Shown here in pieces: positions 9,217 through 18,947 of a stretch of DNA of 64,000 nucleotides (position 1 is the first letter of the stretch; each line of letters starts with the position of its first letter). Origin of the DNA: Roseiarcus sp963829505 (GTDB lineage: Bacteria; Pseudomonadota; Alphaproteobacteria; Rhizobiales; Beijerinckiaceae); contig CAWHIL010000006.1 of assembly GCA_963829505.1 (NCBI GenBank), positions 25,597-89,596 of the forward strand. The letters run 5' to 3'. Below the pieces are notes generated by a model that was given only the letters and a program-made list of their open reading frames with translations, was not told where the DNA came from and ran no database searches. Position numbers and translations under genes: made by a program.

Positions 9217-9519
9217 ATGGAACACAGCCTGTTTTCGGACCCTGAGACGCTGGCCTCGCTTTGCCGGCGCTACCGGATTCGGCGCCTGTCACTGTTCGGC
9301 TCCGCTGCACGAGCAAGCGAACGCCCCGACAGCGACGTCGACCTCCTGGTCGAATTTGAGCCGGACGCGCGCCCGAACCTGCTGACGATAGCGGAAATCG
9401 AGCGTTCGATCTCCATCTTGCTGGGGGGCCGTTCGATCGACCTGCGCACCGCCGGCGACCTCAGCCGTTATTTCCGCGACGACGTCGTTCAGGCCGCCGA
9501 GCCGCTCTATGCGGCGTGA
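9217..9519 (+). CDS. mntA: MntA-type minimal nucleotidyltransferase antitoxin
   Basis: A 100-residue nucleotidyltransferase with the GS...DxD signature (FGSAARASERPDSDVDLL). In characterised MntA/HepT modules this enzyme AMPylates a tyrosine of the HepT toxin and so silences it. The 3' end overlaps the next gene by 11 bases, which indicates coupling. Confidence 0.87.
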   Translation: MEHSLFSDPETLASLCRRYRIRRLSLFGSAARASERPDSDVDLLVEFEPDARPNLLTIAEIERSISILLGGRSIDLRTAGDLSRYFRDDVVQAAEPLYAA

Positions 9520-9850
9520 AGACCGCATCCGCCTTCGACACATCGCGGACGCGTTGGACTCGGTGGCCCGTTTCACGCGCGGTCGCCAGCGAAGGGACCT
9601 CGATAGCGACGAGATGCTTACGTTTGCGCTCGTTCACGCGTTGCAGATTGTTGGCGAGGCTGCGGCAAGACTAAGCGCCGAAACCAAAGCGGCGAGCCCG
9701 GGCGTCCCGTGGGCCAATCTCATCGGAATGAGGCATAGGCTCGTACACGCCTACTTCGACATAGACCATGACATTCTCTGGTCGACGGCCGTCGAGGCCG
9801 CTCCAGCGCTCGCGACGCAAATTGCCGATGTCTTGAACCGGACGCTGTAG
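9509..9850 (+). CDS. hepT: HepT-type toxin (HEPN ribonuclease, DUF86)
   Basis: A 113-residue all-helical HEPN protein. The active-site motif R-x4-H-x-Y is present as RHRLVHAY near residues 76-83; the tyrosine is the residue modified by MntA in studied systems. It is coupled to the upstream nucleotidyltransferase. A second, diverged pair is at 43488-44145. Confidence 0.87.
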   Translation: MRREDRIRLRHIADALDSVARFTRGRQRRDLDSDEMLTFALVHALQIVGEAAARLSAETKAASPGVPWANLIGMRHRLVHAYFDIDHDILWSTAVEAAPALATQIADVLNRTL

Positions 9851-9871
9851 GCCACCCGAAAGGCGAACCGC

Positions 9872-10819
9872 CTACTCCTTCGCCGTAAGCGCCGCGTAAT
9901 GGTCCGGCACGTACATCTCCGCCGGGATCGGCTCGCGGTGGTAGTCGGGGTGATGGACCCGGCTCGGCAGCAGCGGCTTCTGGTGCGGCACCTCCGCATA
10001 AGGGATGCTGCTGAGGAGGTGAGCGATGCAATTGAGCCGCGCGCGCTTCTTGTCGATCGCCTCCACCACCCACCACGGCGCCTCGGGGATGTGGGTGCGC
10101 TGGAGCATGGTCTCCTTCGCCTTGGTGTACTCCTCCCACCGCCGGCGCGACTCGAGGTCCATCGGCGACAGCTTCCACTGTTTCAAGGGATCGTTGATGC
10201 GCGTGAGAAAGCGCAGGTTCTGCTCGTCGTCGGAGATCGAGAACCAGTATTTGAGCAGCACGATGCCGGAGCGGACGATCAGCCGCTCGAACTCGGGAAC
10301 CGAGTGGTAGAAGTCGTCGTACTCCTGATCGGAGCAGAAGCCCATGACCCGCTCGACGCCGGCGCGGTTGTACCAGCTGCGGTCGAAGAGCACCATTTCG
10401 CCGCCCGCCGGCAGATGCGGCACATAGCGCTGGAAGTACCATTGGGTGCGCTCGCGCTCGGTCGGCGCTGGCAGCGCAACCGTGCGGCAGACGCGCGGAT
10501 TGAGCCTCTGGGTGATGCGTTTGATCACGCCGCCCTTGCCGGCCGCGTCGCGCCCCTCGAAGACGACGACGAGCTTCAGCTTCTCGGCGACGACCCAGTC
10601 CTGCAGCTTGATCAGCTCGCGCTGGAGGCGAAGGAGTTCGGTGAAATAGAGCTTGCGCGGAAAGGCATGGCTCTCGGCCGGTTCGTGACCGTCGGCGAGG
10701 AGATCGGCGAGCGCGCTGTCCTCGAGCTCGAGCTCGAGGTCCTCGTCGAAATTGTCCTGGATCTCCGCATTGATGCGTTTCTGCATCGTGCTGAGGCCGT
10801 CGTTCTTGCCGCCGCTCAT
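9872..10819 (-). CDS. ppk2: Polyphosphate kinase 2
   Basis: A 315-residue class PPK2 enzyme that transfers phosphate between polyphosphate and nucleoside di- or monophosphates. Walker A is GRDAAGKGG (residues 89-97), Walker B is FDRSWYNRAG (D146, R147), and the lid region follows (about 170-200). The N-terminal 60 residues are acidic. Start ATG 10819 (MSGGKNDG). It converges with the HepT toxin gene, 21 bases apart. Confidence 0.92.
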   Translation of the reverse strand: MSGGKNDGLSTMQKRINAEIQDNFDEDLELELEDSALADLLADGHEPAESHAFPRKLYFTELLRLQRELIKLQDWVVAEKLKLVVVFEGRDAAGKGGVIKRITQRLNPRVCRTVALPAPTERERTQWYFQRYVPHLPAGGEMVLFDRSWYNRAGVERVMGFCSDQEYDDFYHSVPEFERLIVRSGIVLLKYWFSISDDEQNLRFLTRINDPLKQWKLSPMDLESRRRWEEYTKAKETMLQRTHIPEAPWWVVEAIDKKRARLNCIAHLLSSIPYAEVPHQKPLLPSRVHHPDYHREPIPAEMYVPDHYAALTAKE

Positions 10820-10934
10820 GTCTGCTCACCTCGTCCCGACCGGACGTCTCCCCGCGAAAACTGTCAATGACACATGTGACGCCGATGCGACAGCGGGCCT
10901 CCCGCCCTATGGGACGCCTTTCGGCGGAGAACGA

Positions 10935-13900
10935 TTACAGGAGGCCGGAAAGCTTCGTCAGCAGCGCCCCCGCCTCCTTCAGATCCTTCGAGTTGAGGCC
11001 TTCGGTGAACCAGCCATAGACGGTCCCGAGCTGGTCGAACGCCTCCTTGCCGCGCCCTTGCGCGAGGGTGAGTTGGGCGAGGCTGGTCGCGGCGCGGAGC
11101 TCGAGCATCTTCGTCTCCTGGCGCCGCGCGATCTCGAGGCTCGTCCTGAAGGCGGCCTCGGCCCGCGCCGCGGCGTCTTCGCCTGCCCGCGAGACGAGCA
11201 GTTCGCCCTTGAGCCTATGCGCTTCGGCTTCGTGGTAGCGCTCGCCCGTCTCCTCGACGCAGGCGAGCGCCTCCTCGACGGTCTGAAGCCCCTCATCGAA
11301 CCGGCCCATCTTCGCCAGCATCTCGGCGCGGAGCGCCAGCAGCCACGGCGCTCCAATCCTCGCCCCGCTGCCGCGGTAGGCCGCGTAGACCTGGTCGAAC
11401 TGAAGCAGGCCGGCGTCCGCCTCGCCCGATTCGACCATGACCGAGGCCTTCATCAGGAGTTCGAACATCTGCCAGTAGGGGAATCCGCCCGCGGTCGCGC
11501 CGGCGATCGTCTTGTCGATCCATTGCCCGGCGAACGCGCGTTCGAGGGCGGTGTGATGCAGGAGCGCGTGCATCCCCTCGGCCTGCACGAGCGTGAAGGG
11601 CGTCGCAAGCTCTTCGGCGAGCGCCAGGGCCTCCCGGCTGCACGCGACCGCCTGGTCGGGATAGCCGAGGTACCACTTGGTCACGGCGAGATACGACAGC
11701 GTGTTGGTGCGCGACGGCCCGACGAGCTGGATCGTCTCGAAGGGCCCGGTCGTCTCCACCGCCAGCGCCTTCTGGAAATAGTCCTCCGCGGCCTTTTGCT
11801 GTCCGGTATAGGCGCAGGCCATGCCGAGCGGCGTCAGCCACTCGAGCTGCGAACGCCCGGAGCGACGGTCGTCGGACGCCGACAGCCGTTCGGCGAGACG
11901 GACGGTGGTTTCGTAGTCGGCCCTGACGAGGCTGAAGACGATATGTCCGGTGATCGCCGGCACCAGGAGCGAAACGTCTCCGGTCCGCTCGCTCAGCGCG
12001 GTCGCCTTTTCGTAGGCCTCCGCGACCTCGGGCGCGGCGTATCCGAGACTGGTCTGGAGGGCGACGCCGAGACCGAGCCACAGGCGCGATTCCTGCGCCC
12101 ATCGCTCGGGTCTGTCCGGCAGCGTCTCGACGAGGCCGAGCGCGAAGCGAAGGTTGTCCACGGCCTCCGTGTGCGCCGACCGCTGGATGGCGAGTTCGCC
12201 AAGCCGTCCGAGGTACTCGACCGCCTTGGCGGCGTTGTTCGAGCGGCTGTAATGAAGCGCCAGCTCCCCGATGTGGTCGCCAAGGCTATTGGCGTAGAGC
12301 AGTTCGATCGCCCTGCCGACCGCCTCGTGCAGACGCTTTCGCCGCGCGCCGACAAGCGACTGGTAGGTCACTTCCTGGGTAAGGACGTGCTTGAAGGCGT
12401 ATTGCGTCGGCCCGGCGCCCGTCTGCGGGTAGATGAAGTCGGCGTGTTCGAGCTCGACCATGAAATTCAGGACGCGCTGGGCGTCGAGGCCGGTCACGGC
12501 CGCGACAAGCTCGAGCGGCAGACGCACGCCGATGACGGCGAGCGTCTGCAAAAGCTCCTTCTGTTGCGCCGGAAGCCGGTCGACGCGCTCGGCGAGCGTC
12601 GCCTGCACCGTCTGCGGAACCCTCAACTGGACGCCCGCCGAAGGAACGAAACTCGAATGGAGCGCCAGCGAATCGTCCTCGCGCATCGATTGAACGATTT
12701 CCTCGATGAAGAACGGATTGCCGTCGGCGCGCTCGATGATGGACTTCTGGATGGCGGGGGCGATCTGCGGCGCGTGCGTCAGCGACGACAGGAGTTGCTC
12801 GGACTGCTTTTCGTTCAGCGCGCTGAGCGCGATCTCGGAACAATTCGCCTTGTCGCGCCAGGCCGCGACGGGCTGCGGACGGCTCGTCACGACGAGGAGC
12901 GTGTTCGTCTCGGCGACGCTCGCGGCGAGCAGGTCGAGGAGCCCCTTCGTCTGGGCGTCGGCCCAATGCAGGTCCTCGAAGAACATCACCAGCGGATGCT
13001 TCCTGCTTTCCGCCGCGACGATGCGCTTGACGGCGTCGAGAATGCGCGCGCGCTTGACGAGCGGATGGGTCTGGCTCAGCGGATCGTTGACGTCGACGAT
13101 CCCGAGAAGCTCGTGAAGATAGGGGCTGGCGTCCTGAAGCGACGGATCGAGCGCGTTCAGCGCGGCGCCGACCTTCTCCCGCCGTATCGCGGGTTCGTCC
13201 GCGCCGCGGATGTCGAAATAGGTGGTCAGCATGTCGACGATCGGCACCCAGGGCACGTCCTTGGCGTGCGACAGCGCGTAAGCCTCGAGGATGCGGCAGT
13301 CCGGCGGCACGATGCGGCTGAACTCGAACAGGAGCCGCGACTTGCCGCCGCCAGCCTCCGAGACGATGGCGATCGTCCGCCCCGCCCCGCCGATCGCGTG
13401 CCCGAGCGCCTGCTGCATGACTTCGATCGGCCGCTCCCGGTTGACGAACCGGGTGAAGCCTTTTGTCATCGACACCTGGAGGTGGCGCCGGGTCTCGCCG
13501 AGCCCCGCCACCTCGAAGGCGGCAACGGGTTCGGCGACGCCCTTGACCGGCACCAGCTCCGGGCCCCTGATCTCGAAATAGCCCTCGACCAGCCGGCGCG
13601 TCGCGTCGCTGATGGCGATCGACCCCGGCGCGGCCACGCTCTGCAGCCTCGCGGCGAGATTGATCGTATGGCCGATCGCCATGTATTCGAGACGCCCGCC
13701 GGTGTTGAGCGTGCGCAGCACGACGTCGCCGCTGTTGACGCCGACGCGCACCGCGATCCTCGGCTTGCCCTGACGCTCGAGCCAGGAGCCGTAGGAGCGC
13801 AGCGCCCGCTGCATCTCGATGGCCGCGTAAGTCGCGCGCCGCGCGTGATCCTCGTAAGCCACCGGCGCGCCGAACAGGGCGAAGACCCCGTCACCGAGGA

Positions 13901-14222
13901 TCTGCACCACGTAACCGTCATAGAACTGGACGGCGTCGACCATGATCTGAAGCGCCGGGTCGACGATCGCCTGGGCGTCCTCGGCGTCGATGCTCGCCAT
14001 CAGTTCGACGGAGCTCTTGATGTCGGCGAACATCGCCGACACCGTCTTTCGCTCGCCCTCGGAGGGCACCGAGGCGGACTTGTCGAGCTTGACGGTGAAT
14101 GTGGATGCTTCGCCGAAGGCGTCGCCTACGGATTCTCCCTCCGAGAAGCGAAAGGCGCATCGATCACAAAATCGGGCGATGATCGAATTGACGCATCCGC
14201 ATCTCGGACATGATTTTTCCAT
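10935..14222 (-). CDS. Class III adenylate/guanylate cyclase fused to AAA-type ATPase and TPR repeats
   Basis: A 1095-residue signalling protein. A zinc ribbon (C5, C8, C19, C22) is followed by a class III cyclase domain (about 56-230) with both metal aspartates (D67 in MFADIK, D111 in LGDGVF) and the transition-state pair N188/R192 (GHTINLAARL). Next come an ATPase module with P-loop EAGGGKSR (289-296), a Walker B-like LVMFFEDLHWAD, and a long helical C-terminus with TPR-like repeats (about 620-1095). It should make cyclic AMP under control of the ATPase/TPR part, whose ligand is unknown. It stands alone, with no target gene beside it. Confidence 0.88.
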   Translation of the reverse strand: MEKSCPRCGCVNSIIARFCDRCAFRFSEGESVGDAFGEASTFTVKLDKSASVPSEGERKTVSAMFADIKSSVELMASIDAEDAQAIVDPALQIMVDAVQFYDGYVVQILGDGVFALFGAPVAYEDHARRATYAAIEMQRALRSYGSWLERQGKPRIAVRVGVNSGDVVLRTLNTGGRLEYMAIGHTINLAARLQSVAAPGSIAISDATRRLVEGYFEIRGPELVPVKGVAEPVAAFEVAGLGETRRHLQVSMTKGFTRFVNRERPIEVMQQALGHAIGGAGRTIAIVSEAGGGKSRLLFEFSRIVPPDCRILEAYALSHAKDVPWVPIVDMLTTYFDIRGADEPAIRREKVGAALNALDPSLQDASPYLHELLGIVDVNDPLSQTHPLVKRARILDAVKRIVAAESRKHPLVMFFEDLHWADAQTKGLLDLLAASVAETNTLLVVTSRPQPVAAWRDKANCSEIALSALNEKQSEQLLSSLTHAPQIAPAIQKSIIERADGNPFFIEEIVQSMREDDSLALHSSFVPSAGVQLRVPQTVQATLAERVDRLPAQQKELLQTLAVIGVRLPLELVAAVTGLDAQRVLNFMVELEHADFIYPQTGAGPTQYAFKHVLTQEVTYQSLVGARRKRLHEAVGRAIELLYANSLGDHIGELALHYSRSNNAAKAVEYLGRLGELAIQRSAHTEAVDNLRFALGLVETLPDRPERWAQESRLWLGLGVALQTSLGYAAPEVAEAYEKATALSERTGDVSLLVPAITGHIVFSLVRADYETTVRLAERLSASDDRRSGRSQLEWLTPLGMACAYTGQQKAAEDYFQKALAVETTGPFETIQLVGPSRTNTLSYLAVTKWYLGYPDQAVACSREALALAEELATPFTLVQAEGMHALLHHTALERAFAGQWIDKTIAGATAGGFPYWQMFELLMKASVMVESGEADAGLLQFDQVYAAYRGSGARIGAPWLLALRAEMLAKMGRFDEGLQTVEEALACVEETGERYHEAEAHRLKGELLVSRAGEDAAARAEAAFRTSLEIARRQETKMLELRAATSLAQLTLAQGRGKEAFDQLGTVYGWFTEGLNSKDLKEAGALLTKLSGLL

Positions 14223-14385
14223 TTGGCGTATTATCTCTTGACCGTTCTCACGTCCACGCAGGCGCCGCGAGCGCCGCCCGCCGAGAACGGGGGCGCTTGC
14301 CCCGCAGAAACTCGTGGACTGTTATTTTGTCATCGTTTATAGCCCAACGGAACACCGTTCCGCCATCTCGCCGGGGCTGCCCACA

Positions 14386-14874
14386 ATGACGAAATCGAAC
14401 GAGCGGGCGGACGCTTCGGCGACCTCGCGGGGAGACCCGCCGGCGGCGCGCGCCGCCGCCGCCGGCTTTTTTCCGCTTCCGTCGGACGCCGCGCCGCCGG
14501 CCGCACGCGAGGAGGAGGCGGCGGCCCTTCCCGAGACGCTGTTCGGCGCGCCGATACAGGCCTGCCTGATCGGCTTCTCGGCCTTTGCCCGCTATTCGAG
14601 CGCCGTGGCGGACGCTTTGGGGCGCTACGAGGCCGGCCTCGCCGAGGCCGGCGTGACGCCCGGCCGGGGCCTCTCGGCGCTTCAGGATCGCGCTTTCGTC
14701 GACGAGACGCGGGCTCTTCTGCGCCGGATGGGCGAGGCCGCGAGCCTCGAGGCCCGCCGCGCCCAGGTCGAACTCGAGAAGGTCGGCAAATCGGTCGCCC
14801 GCGCCGCGGCGGCGGCCGAAGGCGGCGCCGATCCGCAGGCGCCTTACGTTCGCAGGCATGAGGTGAAGGCTTGA
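14386..14874 (+). CDS. Small helical protein coupled to polyprenyl synthetase, unrecognised
   Basis: 162 residues from ATG 14386 (MTKSNERAD). The first 60 are Ala/Pro-rich and probably disordered; the rest (from LPETLFGAPIQ) is predicted helical, with a character that resembles phasin-like or scaffold proteins, though no family is recognised. Its stop TGA at 14872-14874 overlaps the TTG start of the polyprenyl synthetase, so the two are translated together. It may be an accessory factor for that enzyme; this is inference from position only. Confidence 0.6.
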   Translation: MTKSNERADASATSRGDPPAARAAAAGFFPLPSDAAPPAAREEEAAALPETLFGAPIQACLIGFSAFARYSSAVADALGRYEAGLAEAGVTPGRGLSALQDRAFVDETRALLRRMGEAASLEARRAQVELEKVGKSVARAAAAAEGGADPQAPYVRRHEVKA

Positions 14875-15818
14875 ACGAGGCTGTGGACGTCGCGCGAACC
14901 GGCGATCCGGTGATCGCCGCGCTCGGTTTCGAGGAGGAAATGGCGGCGGTTCGGCGCCGGCTCATGGCTTGGGTCGAAGGCTCGGATCCGGAGATGCGCG
15001 AAGCGCTCGAATGGCAGTTCCTGTCGCGCTCGAAATATTTCCGTCCGCTGACCATCTTCGCCTGCCGCCGCGCCATCGAGCCGGGTCCGGTCCCCGAGCG
15101 TATTCTCAATTCAGCGGTCGTCATCGAGTTCTTCCACAACGTGTCGCTCGTGATCGACGACATCGTCGACCGCTCCGACGAGCGGCGCGGCCGGGCGACG
15201 CTGCACAAGCGGTTCGGCGAGCTGACCGCGCTCATGGCGTCCGGCTATATCGTCGCCGACGGCTACCTGCGGCTCGGCGACGATCTCCAGGCGATCGGGC
15301 TCTTCTCGGAGCTTCTGAAGCGTCTCGGCGTCGCCGAATGCATGCAATGGCGGCTCAGGCGCCAGCCGCTCGGGGTCGAGGACTGGCGCAAGATCGCCGG
15401 CGAGGACACCGGCTCCATGTTCGAGGTCTGCGCCTGTCTCGGCGACCGCAGCGGCCGCCTGCGGCGGTTCGGCGGGCTGCTCGGCCTCCTCTATCACGGC
15501 TGCGACGATGTCGGCGACGTCCGTGGCGCGGCGGCTCTCGGGGGCGGCGGCGAAGAGGACGTGCGCGACGGGATCCTGACGCTGCCGGCGGCGCTCGCCA
15601 TCCGCGACCGGTCGACGGCCAAGCTCTTCTGCAAGCCGGACCCCGATGCGAGGGACCTCAAGGCGATCGCGGCGGCCTTCTCGGCCGAGCTGCCGAACGC
15701 GGAAAACTACCTCGACGGCGTCGCCGAAGAGGCGCGCGCCGAAGCGCGCCTGTTCGCCGACGATCCCGCGCCGCTGATCGCGCTCGTCGAGCAGACGCGG
15801 TGCCTCAGCGGGCGATAG
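14871..15818 (+). CDS. Polyprenyl diphosphate synthase family protein
   Basis: An all-helical trans-prenyltransferase fold protein, about 315 residues. The first aspartate-rich motif is DDIVD (D96-D100) and the second is DDVGD (D212-D216), both complete DDxxD. Residues around the first motif (NSAVVIEFFHNVSLVIDD) set chain length in this family. It is shorter and more diverged than IspA or octaprenyl synthases, which suggests a specialised product. Start TTG 14871 overlaps the upstream stop; GTG 14883 is an alternative. It converges with a desaturase-like FAD enzyme. Confidence 0.8.
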   Translation: MNEAVDVARTGDPVIAALGFEEEMAAVRRRLMAWVEGSDPEMREALEWQFLSRSKYFRPLTIFACRRAIEPGPVPERILNSAVVIEFFHNVSLVIDDIVDRSDERRGRATLHKRFGELTALMASGYIVADGYLRLGDDLQAIGLFSELLKRLGVAECMQWRLRRQPLGVEDWRKIAGEDTGSMFEVCACLGDRSGRLRRFGGLLGLLYHGCDDVGDVRGAAALGGGGEEDVRDGILTLPAALAIRDRSTAKLFCKPDPDARDLKAIAAAFSAELPNAENYLDGVAEEARAEARLFADDPAPLIALVEQTRCLSGR

Positions 15819-15830
15819 GGGAGCCGCTCC

Positions 15831-17651
15831 TTACGACCGCCCGCCGGTGAACAGGCGGGCGAGCGACCCGGCCGTCCGCTGCCAGTCGGCCAGCAATCCC
15901 TCGGCGCCGCGCGCCCATTCGGAGGCGGCCCGCGCGCACGCCCGGAGGGCCGGCGCCGGACCGCCGGCCGCCGCCGCGCGAAACGTGTCCGCCTCGGCCC
16001 ACATCTTCGCGAGCGCGGCGTAGGGCGCGAGCAACACTTTGGCGCCGACCATGAGCGGCGCCGGATAGGCTTCGGGGACAATGAGCGGAACGGGGGTTTG
16101 CGGCTCCGCGTGGGGATGGCGCTCCGTCACAGCCTGCGCGGCCAGGCACCCCGAATAGACCGCCGATTCGACCGTCGCCATCGTCACCGGGTTCAGCGCC
16201 GTGTCGCCGGCGAAATAGAGGTTCGCGATCTCCGGATAGGTCGTCTTCGTGCACCACGCCTCGCTGCCGACCTGATTGACGAAGAGCTTCTGGTGGAGGT
16301 TCGGCTGAAAGAAGGTATTGTCCCAGTCGATGTCCTCGTCGAGGTTGACGGGAACGTAGCGGGCGAATTCGGCGAGCAGGAGACGGGCCGCGTCATGCAC
16401 GGCCGAATGTTTGGCGAGCTCCGACCAGTAGCCGGTTTTGGCGCGCGCCGCGGCGTCGCGGGCGGCGATGTCCTTGCGGGCCCGCTCGCCGGCGAGCTTG
16501 ACGGGGATCGCATCGAAATCGGACGCCGCGAGCGCCAGAACCGTCTTTTCCGGCGTGCTGAGCTCCTCGATTTTGACGAAAGTCAGCGCGTATTTCGAAT
16601 CCGTGAGCGCCACGTAATAGGACGGAATGTCGGCGAGCGTCCGGGTGAAGGCGACGGTGAGCACCGGAAGCGGCGCGCTTCCGAGGCGCCGCACATTGGC
16701 GAGATCCGGCAGCACGCTGACGATCGACCGGTCGCCAGCCTTCGCGCCGGGCCGCGAGCCCGCCTTGGAGAAGATCATGTCGCTGAGGCCGCCCGGCGAG
16801 GCGGCGAGGATGAGGCTTTCGATCGCATGCGGCTCGGCGTGCTGCGTCCGCTTGAGCTCCACGCCCTCCTCGTCATAGACGATCTTGTCGTATGAGATCT
16901 CCGCGATCCTGCCGTCGCGCACTCTCACTCCCTTGACCTCGGCCGAATCCTCGATTGCGACCTTCAGTTCCTCGAGCTTCTTCCTCAGCGGCAGGATCAG
17001 ATGCTCGTAGGAATTGCCCTTCAGCACCCAGGCGCTCGGGCTCGGCTCGCGGAAGGCGTATTTGGCGAAGCGCTGATAGGCGACGGCGGAGGTGAGATCG
17101 CTGTCGATCGACCAGATGTTGTCGATCGACTGGGCGAAGAAGCGGGCGGTCTCCGGCGTCGTGTATGGCCGGTTGACGATGAAATCGTTCAGCGTCTGGC
17201 TCGCCAGAAATTGCGCGTCCCCTTCGCCGCGGGCGATGAGATCGAGAATTGTGTAGCTGATGATGAAGAGTTCGGCCGGGCTCATGATCCCGGTCATCAG
17301 GTTCTCGATCGCGGTGCCGCGCGCGCCGAGGTTGGTCATGACCTTGTAATTGGGAAATTCGCCGAGCCGCAGCACGCCGAACTGATCGCGACGCTCGAAA
17401 TCGTCTTCGCGGCTCAAGCCGACGTCGTCAACGAGGCGCCAGAAGTTGTGGTACCACTGGCCGAACATGTGCGGGTAGACTTCGTGGAAGACGCCTCTGC
17501 GCTTGACCGCGCTGAGGTTGCCGCCGACCAGCGGGTACTGCTCGAAGACCGTGACCGCGAAGCCGCGTTCGGCGAGACGCAGCGCGGCGGTCAGGCCGGC
17601 GATGCCGCCGCCGACGATCGTCACCTTCGGCGCTGGAGCTTTTGTCGCCAT
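15831..17651 (-). CDS. FAD-dependent oxidoreductase, phytoene desaturase-like
   Basis: 606 residues. The N-terminal dinucleotide fold is VTIVGGGIAGL (G14-G19), followed by the second conserved stretch FEQYPLVGGNLSAV, as in carotenoid desaturases and related amine oxidases. The C-terminal FAD motif is NLYFAGDTALNPVTMATVESA. A tail of about 120 residues beyond the last FAD motif is unusual. Together with the convergent polyprenyl synthetase it suggests an isoprenoid product, possibly carotenoid- or hopanoid-like; the substrate is unknown. Start ATG 17651 (MATKAPAPK). Confidence 0.8.
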   Translation of the reverse strand: MATKAPAPKVTIVGGGIAGLTAALRLAERGFAVTVFEQYPLVGGNLSAVKRRGVFHEVYPHMFGQWYHNFWRLVDDVGLSREDDFERRDQFGVLRLGEFPNYKVMTNLGARGTAIENLMTGIMSPAELFIISYTILDLIARGEGDAQFLASQTLNDFIVNRPYTTPETARFFAQSIDNIWSIDSDLTSAVAYQRFAKYAFREPSPSAWVLKGNSYEHLILPLRKKLEELKVAIEDSAEVKGVRVRDGRIAEISYDKIVYDEEGVELKRTQHAEPHAIESLILAASPGGLSDMIFSKAGSRPGAKAGDRSIVSVLPDLANVRRLGSAPLPVLTVAFTRTLADIPSYYVALTDSKYALTFVKIEELSTPEKTVLALAASDFDAIPVKLAGERARKDIAARDAAARAKTGYWSELAKHSAVHDAARLLLAEFARYVPVNLDEDIDWDNTFFQPNLHQKLFVNQVGSEAWCTKTTYPEIANLYFAGDTALNPVTMATVESAVYSGCLAAQAVTERHPHAEPQTPVPLIVPEAYPAPLMVGAKVLLAPYAALAKMWAEADTFRAAAAGGPAPALRACARAASEWARGAEGLLADWQRTAGSLARLFTGGRS

Positions 17652-17750
17652 GCATGCCCCCGGGGCGGCCTCTCAAATCAGCGGCGGAGGCCAGCGCCCG
17701 GGTCGATGGTATGTCTCCCGCGACGCTCCGGTCAAATCGCGGGGCGCCTC

Positions 17751-18947
17751 TCAGGCGCACCGCCTCAAAGCGTCGTAGACCGACGTCTCGAAGGCGAGGA
17801 AGGCCTCGAGGGCGGCCGGATCCATGAACGGAAAAACCTGGGCGGCGAAGGCGCCGGCGAGGCCGTTCCGGCGGTCGACCCAATAATAGAGGTTGCCGAG
17901 GCCCGCCCAGCCGAAGGCGCCCGCCGGCCGGCCGGTCGGCGCCTCCGTCTTGTTGATCATGAAGGTCAGGCCCCAGCCCTTCGCGACGCCGGGAAAGAAC
18001 TCGGCGTCGTTCGTCTCGCTAGGGCTGACGCTCGTCATGCGGCGAACTGTCAGGCCGGCGAGATGATCGCGCGCGGCGTAAGCGACCGTCTCGGGCTTCA
18101 AGACGCGCCCGGCCTCGCCCATGCCGTCGTTGAGCCACATGCGCAGGAATTGGATATAGTCGGGGACCGTCCCGAAGAGCGCGGTTCCGCCCATCCAGAC
18201 TTCCGGCGCCTCGGGGCGTTCGAACGCGGTCGGCGCCAGCGTTCCATCGGCCCCACGCTGATGCATCGCGGCGCGCCGCGCCCGCATCGACGGCGTCTGG
18301 ACGAAGCGCGTATCGTTCATACGGAGCGGATCGAACACGAAGCTTTGCAAGACGGCGTCGAGGCGCGCGCCCGCGACCGCCTCGACGACCTGACCCGCCC
18401 AATCGATCCCGAGACCGTATTCCCAGGCGTCGCCGGGATCGAAGAGCAGCGGCGCCATGAGGCCCGCCTTGAGGCCGAGGCGCGGGTTCGGATGGCCGCG
18501 CTCGGCGAGATGCGTCAGCGCGGCGTTGAAGAAAGTGTAGCCGAAGCCCGCCGTGTGCAACATCAGCATGCGGGTCGTGATGTCGCGCCTGGGCGCCCTG
18601 AGGCGCGGCGCGCCCGCGTCATCGAAGCCGTCGAGCACTTCGAGCGCGCCGATCTCCGGACAATAGCGTTTCGCCGGCGCGTCGAGATCGAGACGGCCCT
18701 CCTCGACGAGTTTGAGGACCGCGGTCCCGGTGATCGCCTTGGTCAGGGAGAAGAGCGCAAGCACGCTGTCGCTCGTCATCGGCGCTCGATCGCCGATCCG
18801 GCGGACGCCGGCCGAACCCTCGTAGAGGACGCCGTCGCGGCCCGCGACCATGGCGACGACGCCCGGAACGCCGGGGTCGGCGGACACGGCGTTCGAGAGG
18901 ATCGCGTCGAGGGCGGGAGCAACGTTCGATGCGTCAGCAACGATCAT
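17751..18947 (-). CDS. Serine hydrolase of the beta-lactamase (class C/EstB) family with VapC-like first codons
   Basis: 398 residues. Nucleophile motif SLTK (S67-K70), the following tyrosine motif in WEYGLG (Y177), and the usual N-terminal LDAILSNAV and PGVVAMVAGRDG segments of EstB-like esterases. No signal peptide, so it is cytoplasmic. Its start ATG 18947 overlaps the stop of the vapB-like gene (ATGA), and its first codons MIVADAS match the opening of VapC toxins, not of esterases. It appears that a deletion fused the start of a lost vapC to the hydrolase. Confidence 0.85.
   Translation of the reverse strand: MIVADASNVAPALDAILSNAVSADPGVPGVVAMVAGRDGVLYEGSAGVRRIGDRAPMTSDSVLALFSLTKAITGTAVLKLVEEGRLDLDAPAKRYCPEIGALEVLDGFDDAGAPRLRAPRRDITTRMLMLHTAGFGYTFFNAALTHLAERGHPNPRLGLKAGLMAPLLFDPGDAWEYGLGIDWAGQVVEAVAGARLDAVLQSFVFDPLRMNDTRFVQTPSMRARRAAMHQRGADGTLAPTAFERPEAPEVWMGGTALFGTVPDYIQFLRMWLNDGMGEAGRVLKPETVAYAARDHLAGLTVRRMTSVSPSETNDAEFFPGVAKGWGLTFMINKTEAPTGRPAGAFGWAGLGNLYYWVDRRNGLAGAFAAQVFPFMDPAALEAFLAFETSVYDALRRCA

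Noticed and set aside
10752..14213. A plus-strand frame of 1153 codons opposite the cyclase gene
   Set aside because: It is an antisense shadow of the cyclase gene caused by high GC at third positions; the sequence is Arg/Asp/Gly-rich without domains.
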